This document shows, piece after piece, positions 40,971 through 49,104 of a DNA stretch of 64,000 bases. The notes beneath the pieces were generated by a model, which ran no database searches, was not told the DNA's origin, and was given only the letters and a program-made list of their open reading frames with translations. This DNA is from an uncultured Christensenella sp. (GTDB lineage: Bacteria > Bacillota > Clostridia > Christensenellales > Borkfalkiaceae), in assembly GCA_910585685.1 (NCBI GenBank), contig CAJUEO010000003.1, forward strand, positions 1-64,000. Direction: 5' to 3'. Each line of letters opens with the position of its first letter. The stretch's first letter is position 1. The position numbers and the translations under genes were made by a program.

Positions 40971-41921
40971 ATGCAGTTAAAAGAAATTAAAATAGGCAAT
41001 TTACATACCAAAAACAACGTGTTCTGCGCGCCGCTTGCAGGCTATACAAACAGCGTTTTCCGCGGCATATGTTGGGGTCTGGACGCCGGACTTGCTTTTA
41101 CCGAGATGGTCAGCGCAAAGGGACTTTGTTTCGGCAGCGAAAAGACGGAGCAACTTTTGCACGTCGGCAACGAGTACGGCGGAATAAAGGCGTGCCAGAT
41201 TTTCGGCAAAGAGCCGTACTATATGCGCAAAGCGTGCGAGAGCGAGGCGCTTGCGCCATTCGAGCTTATTGACATAAATATGGGCTGTCCCGTGCCTAAA
41301 ATTTATAAAAACGGGGAGGGCAGCGCGCTTTTGAACGATTTGCCGCTTGCCGCAAAGATTGTTTCCGAGTGTAAAAAGAGCGGTAAATTTATATCCGTAA
41401 AGTTCAGAACGGGTGTTGACGAAAACAGCATTGTTGCCGTGGATTTTGCAAAGGCTTTGCAGGATTCGGGCGCAGATATGCTTTGTTTACACGGCAGAAC
41501 GCGCGATAAAATGTATTCGGGTAAGGTTGATTTTTTGCAAATAGAAAAAGTAAAAAACGCCGTCGGCGTGCCGCTTATAGCAAACGGCGGAGTATTTTGT
41601 AAAGCCGACGCGGACGAACTTATGCAAAAAACGGGTGCCGACGGGGTGGCAGTGGCACGCGGCGCAATGTACGCGCCCTGGATATTTGCCGAAATTACAG
41701 GGCTTGAAAACGTTGATAAACAAGCCATAGTACGGGGGCAACTTAAAAAAACGCGCGATTTGTACGGGGAAAGGTTTGCCTGCGTGTTTATGCGCAAGAT
41801 GGTGGGCTTCTATCTGAAAGGTAAACCCAACGCCGCCGAGTACAGGGAAAAGCTGTTTAAATGCGAGAGCTGCGACGAGGTGGAAAAGATAATAGACACA
41901 CTAAATTTCGAGTTAAATTAA
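40971..41921 (+). CDS. tRNA-dihydrouridine synthase
   Basis: 316 residues. FMN enzyme that reduces uridines in tRNA D-loops. Motifs: N-terminal VFCAPLAGYTNSVFR, the NMGCPVPKI catalytic Cys motif, RTGVDENS, LHGRTRDKMYSG (His/Arg) and ANGGVFCKADA with the flavin-phosphate loop. Of the DusB type in Firmicutes. The exact tRNA positions cannot be read from sequence. It ends the spoVT-to-dus operon at the terminator at 41932. Confidence 0.93.
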   Translation: MQLKEIKIGNLHTKNNVFCAPLAGYTNSVFRGICWGLDAGLAFTEMVSAKGLCFGSEKTEQLLHVGNEYGGIKACQIFGKEPYYMRKACESEALAPFELIDINMGCPVPKIYKNGEGSALLNDLPLAAKIVSECKKSGKFISVKFRTGVDENSIVAVDFAKALQDSGADMLCLHGRTRDKMYSGKVDFLQIEKVKNAVGVPLIANGGVFCKADADELMQKTGADGVAVARGAMYAPWIFAEITGLENVDKQAIVRGQLKKTRDLYGERFACVFMRKMVGFYLKGKPNAAEYREKLFKCESCDEVEKIIDTLNFELN

Positions 41922-41922
41922 T

Positions 41923-41987
41923 ATCGACAAAAATCGACGCTTGTCGTCGGTTTTTTTTATTTTGCGACAAAATTTAAAAGCTATAAT
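41923..41987 (+). promoter_or_regulatory. spoIIGA control region with Spo0A-box-like sites
   Basis: ATCGACAAA (41923-41931) and TTGCGACAAA (41962-41971) resemble the 0A box TTCGACA, and TATAAT lies at 41982-41987. The first site overlaps the terminator of the upstream operon. In Bacillus the spoIIG promoter is activated by Spo0A, so the arrangement is expected; the sites are by-eye matches with one or two mismatches. Confidence 0.45.
41932..41958 (+). terminator. intrinsic terminator
   Basis: AATCGACG (41932-41939) with CGTCGGTT (41945-41952), one G-T pair, followed by TTTTTT. Confidence 0.75.
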
Positions 41988-41997
41988 ACCTTCTACA

Positions 41998-42792
41998 ATG
42001 CAGGTCTATCTCGAGCTTGCCCTGATTGAAAATTTCTGTATGGATTTTACCTTGTTGACCGCCGCCAAGTTTACCTCGAAAAATGCTTGTGCATATTGGC
42101 GCGTTGCCGTTGCCTCGGCGCTCGGCGCGTGCTTTGCCGTAGCCTTTCCGCTGTTCGGGCTTGTGGGCGTTTGGGCGGTCGTAATCAAAATTTTGTCGGG
42201 TTTGCTGATGTGCCTTTTGGCAGGTAAATTCAATAGCGTAAAAAACTTTGTAAAATTTTCGGGCTGGTTTTTAATTTTTACCGCTCTGTCGGGCGGCGCG
42301 CTGATAGGCATATTTATGCTTGCCGGCGTCGACTATCTTTCGGGAGAGGGATACTTGCTTTCGTCCGTTCCGATAGGCATACCGCTGTTTTTTGTTATGT
42401 TGGCGGCGCTCGGGGCAAAGCGGCTTGCAAAAAAACTTACTAAGGGGGAAAAGAACGCCGTTATTTGCAAAATTGTTTTAAACGGCAAACAGGTTGCGGT
42501 TAAGGGATTTTTCGACAGCGGCAACAAGGTGTATTCGGGCGGCGCGCCCGTAAGCGTAATACCTAAGAGCGCCGCGCAAAAACTTATCGACGAAAGTGGT
42601 ATAAAAGACGGCGTTGTAATACATACTGTTGCCGGAAGCGAAGTTATGAAAATTTTTACCGCCGACGCAATCGAGTTCGAGGGCGGAAAAAATAATATTA
42701 TAAAAAAAGTAAAAATAGGTATAAGTCCGCAAAATATAGACCGCGCGGTCTTGCATTGCGACTTGCTGGAGGACTTATGTTTGAAAAAATAA
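41998..42792 (+). CDS. spoIIGA: pro-sigma-E processing aspartic protease SpoIIGA
   Basis: 264 residues from ATG 41998; a longer in-frame start upstream overlaps the control region. Four to five membrane helices in the first 150 residues are followed by a soluble aspartic protease domain. The catalytic motif is GFFDSGN (Asp at about 170; canonical D-T/S-G-N), as in the family. It cleaves pro-sigma-E when signalled by SpoIIR from the forespore. Coupled to sigE by a 16-base overlap. No clear ribosome binding site; the leader is only about 4-10 bases. Confidence 0.93.
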   Translation: MQVYLELALIENFCMDFTLLTAAKFTSKNACAYWRVAVASALGACFAVAFPLFGLVGVWAVVIKILSGLLMCLLAGKFNSVKNFVKFSGWFLIFTALSGGALIGIFMLAGVDYLSGEGYLLSSVPIGIPLFFVMLAALGAKRLAKKLTKGEKNAVICKIVLNGKQVAVKGFFDSGNKVYSGGAPVSVIPKSAAQKLIDESGIKDGVVIHTVAGSEVMKIFTADAIEFEGGKNNIIKKVKIGISPQNIDRAVLHCDLLEDLCLKK

Positions 42793-43472
42793 AATCATTG
42801 TTTGCGGCTATTTTCGGCACTAACACACTCGACTACATATGCGGAACGGAGGCGCTGCCTCTGCCTCTGTCGCAGGAGGAGGAAAGCAATAAAATTTCTC
42901 TTTTGGAAAGCGGAGACGAGCGCGCCAAAGCCGAGCTTGTAGAGCATAATTTAAGGCTCGTCGTGTACATAGCCAAAAAGTTCGACAGTTCCGGCGCGGA
43001 CGGGGACGACCTTGTTTCGGTAGGAACAATAGGGCTTATCAAGGCTATTAATTCGTTTAAGTCCGACAAAAACATAAAGCTTGCAACCTACGCTTCGAGG
43101 TGCATCGAAAACGAAATTTTGATGTATCTGCGCCGTATGTCCAAGCTCAGGCAGGAGGTCAGCTTCGACGAGCCGCTGAATACCGATTGGGAGGGGAACG
43201 AACTGCTTTTATCCGACGTTATGGGCACGGACGCGGACAGCGTTTATTCCGACATAGAGGGCGGAGTGGAGCGCGATTTGCTTGCGGCGTCGCTTTCAAA
43301 GCTTTCGCAGCGCGAGCAGCGTATAATGAAAATGCGCTTCGGGCTGGAAGGGGGAGAGGGAATGACCCAAAAGGACGTTGCCGATACTTTGGGCATATCG
43401 CAAAGTTACATTTCGCGCCTTGAAAAAAAGATTATTTCAAAGCTTAAAAAAGAAATTTCCAAAAAAATATAA
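42777..43472 (+). CDS. sigE: mother-cell sigma factor, pro-sigma-E
   Basis: 231 residues from ATG 42777, which has a GGAGG site inside spoIIGA. It directs early mother-cell transcription. Regions 2 (NLRLVVYIAKKF...DLVSVGTIGLIKAI...LATYASRCIENEILMYLR), 3 and 4 (TQKDVADTLGISQSYISRLEKK) are intact. The processing site region is DYICGTEALPLPLS; the pro-sequence is only about 19 residues, against 27 in B. subtilis. It keeps a hydrophobic/basic start for membrane tethering. Confidence 0.95.
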   Translation: MFEKIKSLFAAIFGTNTLDYICGTEALPLPLSQEEESNKISLLESGDERAKAELVEHNLRLVVYIAKKFDSSGADGDDLVSVGTIGLIKAINSFKSDKNIKLATYASRCIENEILMYLRRMSKLRQEVSFDEPLNTDWEGNELLLSDVMGTDADSVYSDIEGGVERDLLAASLSKLSQREQRIMKMRFGLEGGEGMTQKDVADTLGISQSYISRLEKKIISKLKKEISKKI

Positions 43473-43540
43473 ATTAAAGGCGCAAGCCCCGACATAGAGT
43501 TTAACACAATTTTTTCTACATAATATTAGGAGGATTTATT

Positions 43541-44311
43541 ATGTTGCAAAAAGTTGTAATCTGCGGCGTCGATACGTCGGGACTTCCCACACTGTCGGCA
43601 AAGGAACAGGAAGAACTTATGATAAAATTGAAGGATGGTGACGCGGACGCGCGCGAAAAATTCATTGTCGGAAATATGCGGCTTGTACTGTCGCTTGTAA
43701 GGCGGTTTTGGGCAAAGCGCGCAAATGCCGACGACGTTTTTCAGGCAGGCTGCGTGGGGCTTATAAAGGCAATAGATAACTTTGACATTACGGTCGGTGT
43801 AAAATTTTCCACCTATGCCGTGCCTATGATATTGGGAGAAATCAAGAGGTATTTGCGCGACGGAAACTCTTTAAGGGTTTCGCGCTCCATACGCGACACC
43901 GCATATCAGATTTTGAAGGTAAGGGAGCGGCTTGAAGTTGACGACGAGGACGTGACTTACGACAAAATTGCAAAGGAGATGAATATTGCCGTTTCCGAAG
44001 TGGCATATGCGCTTGACGCCATTTCCGACCCCATTTCGTTAAACGAGCCCGTTTACAACAAATCCGGAGATACGTTGCTTTTAATGGACCAGATTTTCGA
44101 CACCAAGAACAACGACGAGGTCTGGACGGAAAAGGCGGCGTTGTACGAGGCAATAAACAGGCTGGAAGGCAGAGAAAAGAAGATTTTGTTTTTAAGATAT
44201 TTTGAGGGCAAAACGCAGACTGAAATATCTTCCGAAGTCGGCATATCGCAGGCACAGGTTTCACGCCTTGAAAAAACGGCTTTAAAGCAAATTAAGGCTT
44301 GTATTTCTTAA
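43541..44311 (+). CDS. sigG: forespore sigma factor, sigma-G
   Basis: 256 residues with a TAGGAGG ribosome binding site. The N-terminal KVVICGVDTSGLPTLS is the diagnostic sigma-G start. Region 2 (MRLVLSLVRRFWAKRANADDVFQAGCVGLIKAIDNFD) and 4 (GKTQTEISSEVGISQAQVSRLEK) are complete. It drives late forespore genes such as ger, spoVT and small acid-soluble proteins. It follows sigE by 68 bases and ends at a strong hairpin at 44311. Confidence 0.95.
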   Translation: MLQKVVICGVDTSGLPTLSAKEQEELMIKLKDGDADAREKFIVGNMRLVLSLVRRFWAKRANADDVFQAGCVGLIKAIDNFDITVGVKFSTYAVPMILGEIKRYLRDGNSLRVSRSIRDTAYQILKVRERLEVDDEDVTYDKIAKEMNIAVSEVAYALDAISDPISLNEPVYNKSGDTLLLMDQIFDTKNNDEVWTEKAALYEAINRLEGREKKILFLRYFEGKTQTEISSEVGISQAQVSRLEKTALKQIKACIS

Positions 44312-44348
44312 AAAGAGATGCGAACTTTTTATAGTTCGCATCTCTTTT
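44311..44348 (+). terminator. strong intrinsic terminator
   Basis: 16-base perfect stem, 44311-44326 with 44333-44348, then T-rich sequence. Confidence 0.9.
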
Positions 44349-44358
44349 ATATATTTGC

Positions 44359-44408
44359 TTGACAACAACTTGAATGTAGTGTATAATTACCTCAAAATAT
44401 TTAGGTAA
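44359..44408 (+). promoter_or_regulatory. promoter with palindromic operator ahead of marR
   Basis: TTGACA (44359-44364), 17 bases, TATAAT (44382-44387), then TTACCT-N10-AGGTAA (44387-44408) spanning the start point. A MarR-type dimer bound there would block transcription, so autoregulation is likely. Confidence 0.65.
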
Positions 44409-44431
44409 ATTTTTTAAAATAGAGTAAAATA

Positions 44432-44890
44432 ATGAATGACAGAAAACAGCTCGAAGAGAGCGTTGAGGTAAATTTCGAAAAAATTTATCGCAATTTCAGG
44501 TTACAGCTTTACAAATACATTTTCGAAATTATGGGAGAACGCGAGGGCTCGCTTACGGTAACTGAATTTTTTGCCGTTGAAACTATAGGGCTTATGGGCA
44601 GCCCAACAGTAACCGAGTTTGCCGACTGTCTTTCGATAACTTCGTCGCATGCCGCGTATAAGGTGAGGCAGCTTGTGGAAAAGGGTTACGTCAGCCGCGT
44701 GCCTACCTCGGATAAGCGCACGTTCAGGCTTGAAGTTACCCAGAAATTTTATAAATATTATCATAAGAATAACGCATACGGTAATTATGTGTTGAAGATA
44801 CTGTCTGAAATTTTAAACAGCGATGAGCTGGAGCAGACCGACAGACTGTTTAAAAAGTTTGTTGCAACTATCGAAAAAAAGGAGAATTGA
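44432..44890 (+). CDS. MarR family transcriptional regulator
   Basis: 152 residues. Winged helix with recognition segment PTVTEFADCLSITSSHAAYKVRQLVEKGYVSRVPTSDKR (about 57-96) typical of MarR/FabT. It is one base from a DegV/FakB-type gene; in several Firmicutes a MarR regulator of fatty acid metabolism is linked with fatty-acid-binding proteins. Here the pair lacks fab genes, but the operator-like palindrome suggests autoregulation. Its ligand may be an acyl compound. Confidence 0.85.
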   Translation: MNDRKQLEESVEVNFEKIYRNFRLQLYKYIFEIMGEREGSLTVTEFFAVETIGLMGSPTVTEFADCLSITSSHAAYKVRQLVEKGYVSRVPTSDKRTFRLEVTQKFYKYYHKNNAYGNYVLKILSEILNSDELEQTDRLFKKFVATIEKKEN

Positions 44891-44891
44891 T

Positions 44892-45707
44892 ATGTTAAAG
44901 ATAATAACCGACTCGTCAAGCAATATAACGGTGGAGGAGGCGGCAAGCCTCGGAATAGGGGTTGTGCCCCTGACTATAAACTTCGGCAACGAGGAGTTTG
45001 TGGACGGCGTGGACATCACTTTCGACGAGTTCTATAAAAAAATGCGCGAGAGTAAAGATTTCCCTCATACCTCGCAGCTTACCGAAGCGCAGGTGGAAGA
45101 GGCGGTAAACGCCGCGCTTAAAGAGGCGGACGAAGTGCTTATTATGCCCCTTGCCTCGCAGCTGAGCGGCTCGTACGAGCGCTGCAAAGCCGTGGCGGCA
45201 AAGTATGACAACGTGTATGTGTACGATACCAAATGTACTACCGTTATGCTTAAACTTTGCGTGATAGAGGCGTTGAAAATGATAGATAAAGGCGTTGACG
45301 CAATTTGCGCGATGCTCGACGAGCTTAGACCCAAACTTAAAATTTATGCGGTGTTGGATACGCTTGACAACCTTCGCAAGGGCGGCAGGCTGTCCAACGT
45401 TTCGGCTGTTATCGGCTCGCTTTTGAAGATAAAACCCGTAATAACATTTTCGGTTGACGGCAAGGTCGAAATGATATCCAAACAGTTCGGCATAAACAAG
45501 GGCATCAATTATATTTGCTCGATAATAGACAAAAATAAGATTGATTTTACTAAGCCCGTCTATCTTATTTATACGGAAAACGATAAAAATGCCGAAGTTT
45601 TAAGCTCGAAGCTGGGTATAAAATTTTCTGAAAAGGGCAATATCTGTCCTGTTATAGGCACTCATATAGGTTCTGACGCCGCCGGCGTAGTATTTGCGGA
45701 AAAATAG
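44892..45707 (+). CDS. DegV family protein, fatty-acid binding (FakB-like)
   Basis: 271 residues from ATG 44892 (AAGGAGAA ribosome binding site); the upstream frame is inside marR. DegV-type motifs: MLKIITDSSSNIT start, FPHTSQLT (usual TSQP), LASQLSGSYERC, and the C-terminal GTHIGSDAAGVVF. The family binds a fatty acid and can present it to the FakA kinase, which is not encoded in this window. The gene is coupled to marR. Confidence 0.9.
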   Translation: MLKIITDSSSNITVEEAASLGIGVVPLTINFGNEEFVDGVDITFDEFYKKMRESKDFPHTSQLTEAQVEEAVNAALKEADEVLIMPLASQLSGSYERCKAVAAKYDNVYVYDTKCTTVMLKLCVIEALKMIDKGVDAICAMLDELRPKLKIYAVLDTLDNLRKGGRLSNVSAVIGSLLKIKPVITFSVDGKVEMISKQFGINKGINYICSIIDKNKIDFTKPVYLIYTENDKNAEVLSSKLGIKFSEKGNICPVIGTHIGSDAAGVVFAEK

Positions 45708-45785
45708 ATTATGTAGACAAATTCCCGTAATTTTTACAACTTTCCTGTGTGTTTTACCTATATAGCGATTTTTTTAATAAAAGTG

Positions 45786-45814
45786 TTTACATTTTTAAAA
45801 AACTTTGCTATAAT
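45786..45814 (+). promoter_or_regulatory. sigma-A-type promoter
   Basis: TTTACA (45786-45791), 17 bases, TATAAT (45809-45814), 23 bases before the CvpA-like gene, which has an AAGGAGG site. Confidence 0.7.
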
Positions 45815-45837
45815 GCAAATACAAGGAGGTTAAGAGT

Positions 45838-46368
45838 ATGGTTTTTGCCGATTGGATGGCAATCGTAATAGTTCTCGGTTGCATAACGCTTGGCGTATTC
45901 GTAGGCTTCGGTTCGGGCTTGAAATTTTTTACAGGCGGCATTTTCGGATTTATAATCAGCATAGTCGTATGCGGTTTGTTCGGCACGGTTTTTCTCGACG
46001 TTGGATTTATCGGCGACTTGCTCAAAAAACTTTCGGATTGCTGGGCAGGTAACGAATTTCTGACAAATATGCACCTCGAAGTGATAATTTATTATATCAT
46101 TTTGTTCGTAATAGTGCAGATTTTAAGAGTGATACTCGTCCTGATAATAACAAAGTTTCTCGAAGCGGACAATTTTATTTCAAAACTTTTGAATAAAGTG
46201 CTCGGCGCGGCATTGTTTTTATTTATAGGCGTGCTTATTTCCCTGCTTATTTTGAAGATTATAGGCTGGGTAGGCGGAGAAACCGCCGCTAATTTGCACG
46301 ACGCGTTGAAGGGCAGTTTGTTCCACCTCGAAGATTTGTTTACCAACATCAGCAATTGGATGCCCTGA
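45838..46368 (+). CDS. CvpA-family membrane protein
   Basis: 176 residues with four membrane helices (about 4-24, 30-52, 80-104, 118-145), the pattern of the CvpA family, which is found in envelope and colicin V-related loci. The first helix has the DWMAIVIVLGCITLGVFVGFGSG signature. It is monocistronic with a terminator at 46387. Function uncertain; envelope maintenance in other species. Confidence 0.75.
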   Translation: MVFADWMAIVIVLGCITLGVFVGFGSGLKFFTGGIFGFIISIVVCGLFGTVFLDVGFIGDLLKKLSDCWAGNEFLTNMHLEVIIYYIILFVIVQILRVILVLIITKFLEADNFISKLLNKVLGAALFLFIGVLISLLILKIIGWVGGETAANLHDALKGSLFHLEDLFTNISNWMP

Positions 46369-46386
46369 TAAATTAAAGTAAATTTG

Positions 46387-46430
46387 TGCGCAAGGTCAAT
46401 TTAAACAGACCTTGCGCATATTTTATTATT
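46387..46430 (+). terminator. intrinsic terminator
   Basis: TGCGCAAGGTC (46387-46397) with GACCTTGCGCA (46408-46418), then TATTTTATTATT that runs straight into the next start codon at 46431. Confidence 0.8.
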
Positions 46431-46781
46431 ATGGAAGTAACATTTTCCGATTTAAAGCAAAAGGATGTAATAAATCTCAACGACGGAAAAAATCTTGGCA
46501 AGGTTTGCGATTTGACTTTTTCTTTCCCCGACAACAACGTGACGGGCTTTACCGTGACGGGCTGCAAGGGGTTCAGGTTTTCAAAACAAGAAGTTTTTTT
46601 ACCCATTTCCTGCGTTGTGAAGATAGGGGACGACGCCGTGCTTGTCAAGTTCGGCAAGTCGGAAAATCCTCAGCCTAAACCTCCGCAAAAACCCTCGTGT
46701 CCGCCGCCCTGTCCGCCTTGCCCTCCGCCGTCACCCTGTCCGCCGCCGCATAACAGGCGCAGCTATGACGAGTATGAGTGA
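46431..46781 (+). CDS. PRC-barrel protein (YlmC/YmxH family) with Cys/Pro-rich tail
   Basis: 116 residues from ATG 46431. The first 80 residues are a PRC barrel (MEVTFSDLKQKDVINLNDGKNLGKVCDLTFSF...VFLPISCVVKIGDDAVLVKF), the YlmC/YmxH family linked to sporulation. The remaining 36 residues have alternating Pro and Cys (CPPPCPPCPPP) and end basic. No ribosome binding site is visible and the ATG follows directly on the terminator T-run. The Cys/Pro tail could cross-link to spore coat proteins; that is inference. Confidence 0.75.
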   Translation: MEVTFSDLKQKDVINLNDGKNLGKVCDLTFSFPDNNVTGFTVTGCKGFRFSKQEVFLPISCVVKIGDDAVLVKFGKSENPQPKPPQKPSCPPPCPPCPPPSPCPPPHNRRSYDEYE

Positions 46782-47159
46782 TTATAGAATATTCTCGACC
46801 TTTATACTGTAGGTTTGCGGTAGATTTTTTGCTATTTCTTTTAATACTTCAACCTTGCCCAGCGCCAGCTCGAACTCGTCGTTGTACAAAAGTCCGCAAC
46901 ACTCGCTAAGCCAATAGTCGACGTAAGAAATGTCGTTGTGCGGCACCAAAATCTGCAATTTGGACTTTTTGTCGTTCCACATTGTGCGCACGGCGTATCC
47001 GTCCTCGGGAGTGGCGGTGCGGTTTTCGACCTTGGTATAAAGCGTGTCTAAGGCATTTGAAAACTCTTCAAACTGTCTGTTCAAAAATATTTCCGCGTAA
47101 ATAAATATGCCGAGGCAAAGTAAAATTGCAGCCAGGGTATAGCATATGGATTTTACCAT
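46782..47159 (-). CDS. DUF4363 family protein
   Basis: 125 residues with an N-terminal membrane helix (about 6-25) and an extracytoplasmic helical domain (EEFSNALDTLYTKVE...WNDKKSKLQILVPHNDISYVDYWLSEC). It overlaps the DUF421 gene by seven bases and follows it, the usual linked pair in spore formers. Function unknown. Its stop abuts that of the PRC-barrel gene on the other strand. Confidence 0.82.
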   Translation of the reverse strand: MVKSICYTLAAILLCLGIFIYAEIFLNRQFEEFSNALDTLYTKVENRTATPEDGYAVRTMWNDKKSKLQILVPHNDISYVDYWLSECCGLLYNDEFELALGKVEVLKEIAKNLPQTYSIKVENIL

Positions 47160-47827
47160 TTGCCGCGTACCTCCATATTCAATATCTTATACTTTTCTCC
47201 GCGCTTTTGGAAATACACTCTGCCCTCACCGTTAATGGTCATTGCAACAACTTCCTTTAATTTCGCGCCCTGTTCCTTTAAAAAGTTTTCAAGCTTGTCC
47301 CTGTCAAATCCGCAGCGGACAAGATTTTTTTTGTCCGGCTTGCCCCTGTCTATAAGCATCAGCGGTAGCGAAGTCGAGGCTTTTTCCTCCTTTTCAAGCG
47401 CGGAAAACGAGCCGTTGGCTTCATAAAGTCCGTAATACACGTCGTCAAGGTTGAAATATCCGGCAACGCGCATGCTTTCTACAAGGTCGCTCACGTCAAG
47501 GTTGTTCTTTTTTAACTGAAACTCGTCTATGCCGTCGCGATTTATTACTACCGACGGTTTGCCGCTTACGATTTTTTTGACGGGCTGGAACCATAGCTGT
47601 AAGAGCCACACAACCTGGTGCAGAATAAAAATTGTAACAATTGCTATTATTCCGTAAAAAATGGGGATAGAGGTATCCGCCATAGGTATGCAGGCAAGCT
47701 CGGCTATTACAAGACTGATAACAAACTCGAACGGCTGCATTTCTCCTATCTGGCTTTTGCCCATAAGTCGCATTATCAAAAGCAATACTATAAATATAAT
47801 TGTAGTTCTGATAAAAATAAGTGCCAT
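47153..47827 (-). CDS. DUF421 (YetF/YrbG-type) membrane protein
   Basis: 224 residues. Three membrane helices at the N-terminus (about 5-22, 34-50, 56-76) and a soluble domain with YetF-type KPSVVINRDGIDEFQLKKNNLDVSDLVESMRVAGYFNLDDVYYGLYEANGSFS. The family appears in spore formers near sporulation genes and may stabilise spore membrane. It is the first gene of the DUF421-DUF4363 pair. Start ATG at 47827; no strong ribosome binding site seen upstream. Confidence 0.9.
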   Translation of the reverse strand: MALIFIRTTIIFIVLLLIMRLMGKSQIGEMQPFEFVISLVIAELACIPMADTSIPIFYGIIAIVTIFILHQVVWLLQLWFQPVKKIVSGKPSVVINRDGIDEFQLKKNNLDVSDLVESMRVAGYFNLDDVYYGLYEANGSFSALEKEEKASTSLPLMLIDRGKPDKKNLVRCGFDRDKLENFLKEQGAKLKEVVAMTINGEGRVYFQKRGEKYKILNMEVRGKW

Positions 47828-47861
47828 ATCAACAGTATTCTCAAAAAATTTTACAATATTC

Positions 47862-47890
47862 TTGATTTATAGCTGCGCATATGATATAAT
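47862..47890 (+). promoter_or_regulatory. promoter of the folate operon
   Basis: TTGATT (47862-47867), 17 bases, TATAAT (47885-47890), 23 bases before the TTG start of folC with a GAGGTGGA site. Confidence 0.7.
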
Positions 47891-47913
47891 TTTATTTCGG
47901 TTGAGGTGGAATT

Positions 47914-49104
47914 TTGTCCTTTGAAACTACGTTAAATTGCGTGCGCTCTCTGTCGAAGAGGGGAATGGATTTCGGTCTTGAACGCGTTCGCAAAATTTTG
48001 GACGGGCTCGGCTGTCCCGACGAAAAACTTAAAATAATTCATATCTCCGGCTCGAACGGCAAGGGGTCGGTTGCTGAATATATGACTCAAATTTTGCTGT
48101 GCTGCGGTAAAACGGTGGGCACCTTTTGCTCTCCGGCGGTGTACGACTATCTCGAACAGTTCAAAATAAACGGCAAAAATATTGACGAGAAAACTTATGA
48201 CAGGGCGTTCGGCGCGGCTTTGAAGCTTGCAGGCAGTGCAACGCAGTTCGAGGTTGAAACGGCGGCGGCTATTTACGCGTTTTTCCTTTGCGGCTGCGAG
48301 TATGCGGTGCTGGAATGCGGATTGGGCGGCACATATGACGCAACTAACGCCGTTTGCGGCAAAATTCTTGCCCTCATAACTTCGGTGTCTTTGGAGCATA
48401 CGGGCGTGCTCGGCAACAGTATCGAGAGTATCTGCGCCCATAAATCGGGAATAATTAAAAACTGTAAGGCTATAGTAAGCGCGTTGCAATGCGAAAAAAC
48501 CGTCCGTTATTTTAAAGATTCGGGCGCAAGCTTTGCGGACAAACCCATTCAAATTATAGACGACGGGCACTTCATATACGGCGACGTAGAGTTTGAAAAC
48601 GGAATTTTGGGCAGCGTTCAACCGTATAACGCGGCTTTGGCAATAGAGGCGGCAAGATACCTTGAAATACCCGAAACTGCGATATATTCGGGGGTCAAAC
48701 AGGCAAAGCTCGGCGGAAGAGTCGAAGTTATAGACGCAAACGGAGTGCGGTATATACTCGACGGGGCGCACAACCCCTCGGCGTTTGCGCCGCTTAAAAA
48801 TTACCTTTCGGGTTTAAACGGACAAGCGGAAATAATATTCGGCTGTCTTGACGACAAGGATTTGGAGGGCAACCTTAAAATGATTTGCGAGGTTGCCGAA
48901 AAAATAACTGCGGTCGAGTGCCCGAGCCCGAGGGCGGCAAAGCTTGAAAAAATTTCTAAGGCGTGTAAAAAATACTTTAAATATTGCGCCGAAGCGCAAA
49001 GTGTTGCTTGTGCGCTTGAAAGTGCAAAGTCGTTGAACGTTGTTGTTTGCGGTTCGTTTACGCTTTTAAAGGAGGCAAAGGAATGGATAGAGAAAAGGCA
49101 ATAA
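47914..49104 (+). CDS. folC: folylpolyglutamate synthase / dihydrofolate synthase
   Basis: 396 residues starting at TTG 47914 with GAGGTGGA upstream. Mur-ligase fold with the ATP loop ISGSNGKGSVAEYM (residues about 44-57), the ECGLGGTYDATN motif and the C-terminal LDGAHNPSAF. It adds glutamates to folate and makes dihydrofolate from dihydropteroate. First gene of an operon with folE, folP and folB-folK; folE begins inside its end. Confidence 0.93.
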   Translation: MSFETTLNCVRSLSKRGMDFGLERVRKILDGLGCPDEKLKIIHISGSNGKGSVAEYMTQILLCCGKTVGTFCSPAVYDYLEQFKINGKNIDEKTYDRAFGAALKLAGSATQFEVETAAAIYAFFLCGCEYAVLECGLGGTYDATNAVCGKILALITSVSLEHTGVLGNSIESICAHKSGIIKNCKAIVSALQCEKTVRYFKDSGASFADKPIQIIDDGHFIYGDVEFENGILGSVQPYNAALAIEAARYLEIPETAIYSGVKQAKLGGRVEVIDANGVRYILDGAHNPSAFAPLKNYLSGLNGQAEIIFGCLDDKDLEGNLKMICEVAEKITAVECPSPRAAKLEKISKACKKYFKYCAEAQSVACALESAKSLNVVVCGSFTLLKEAKEWIEKRQ

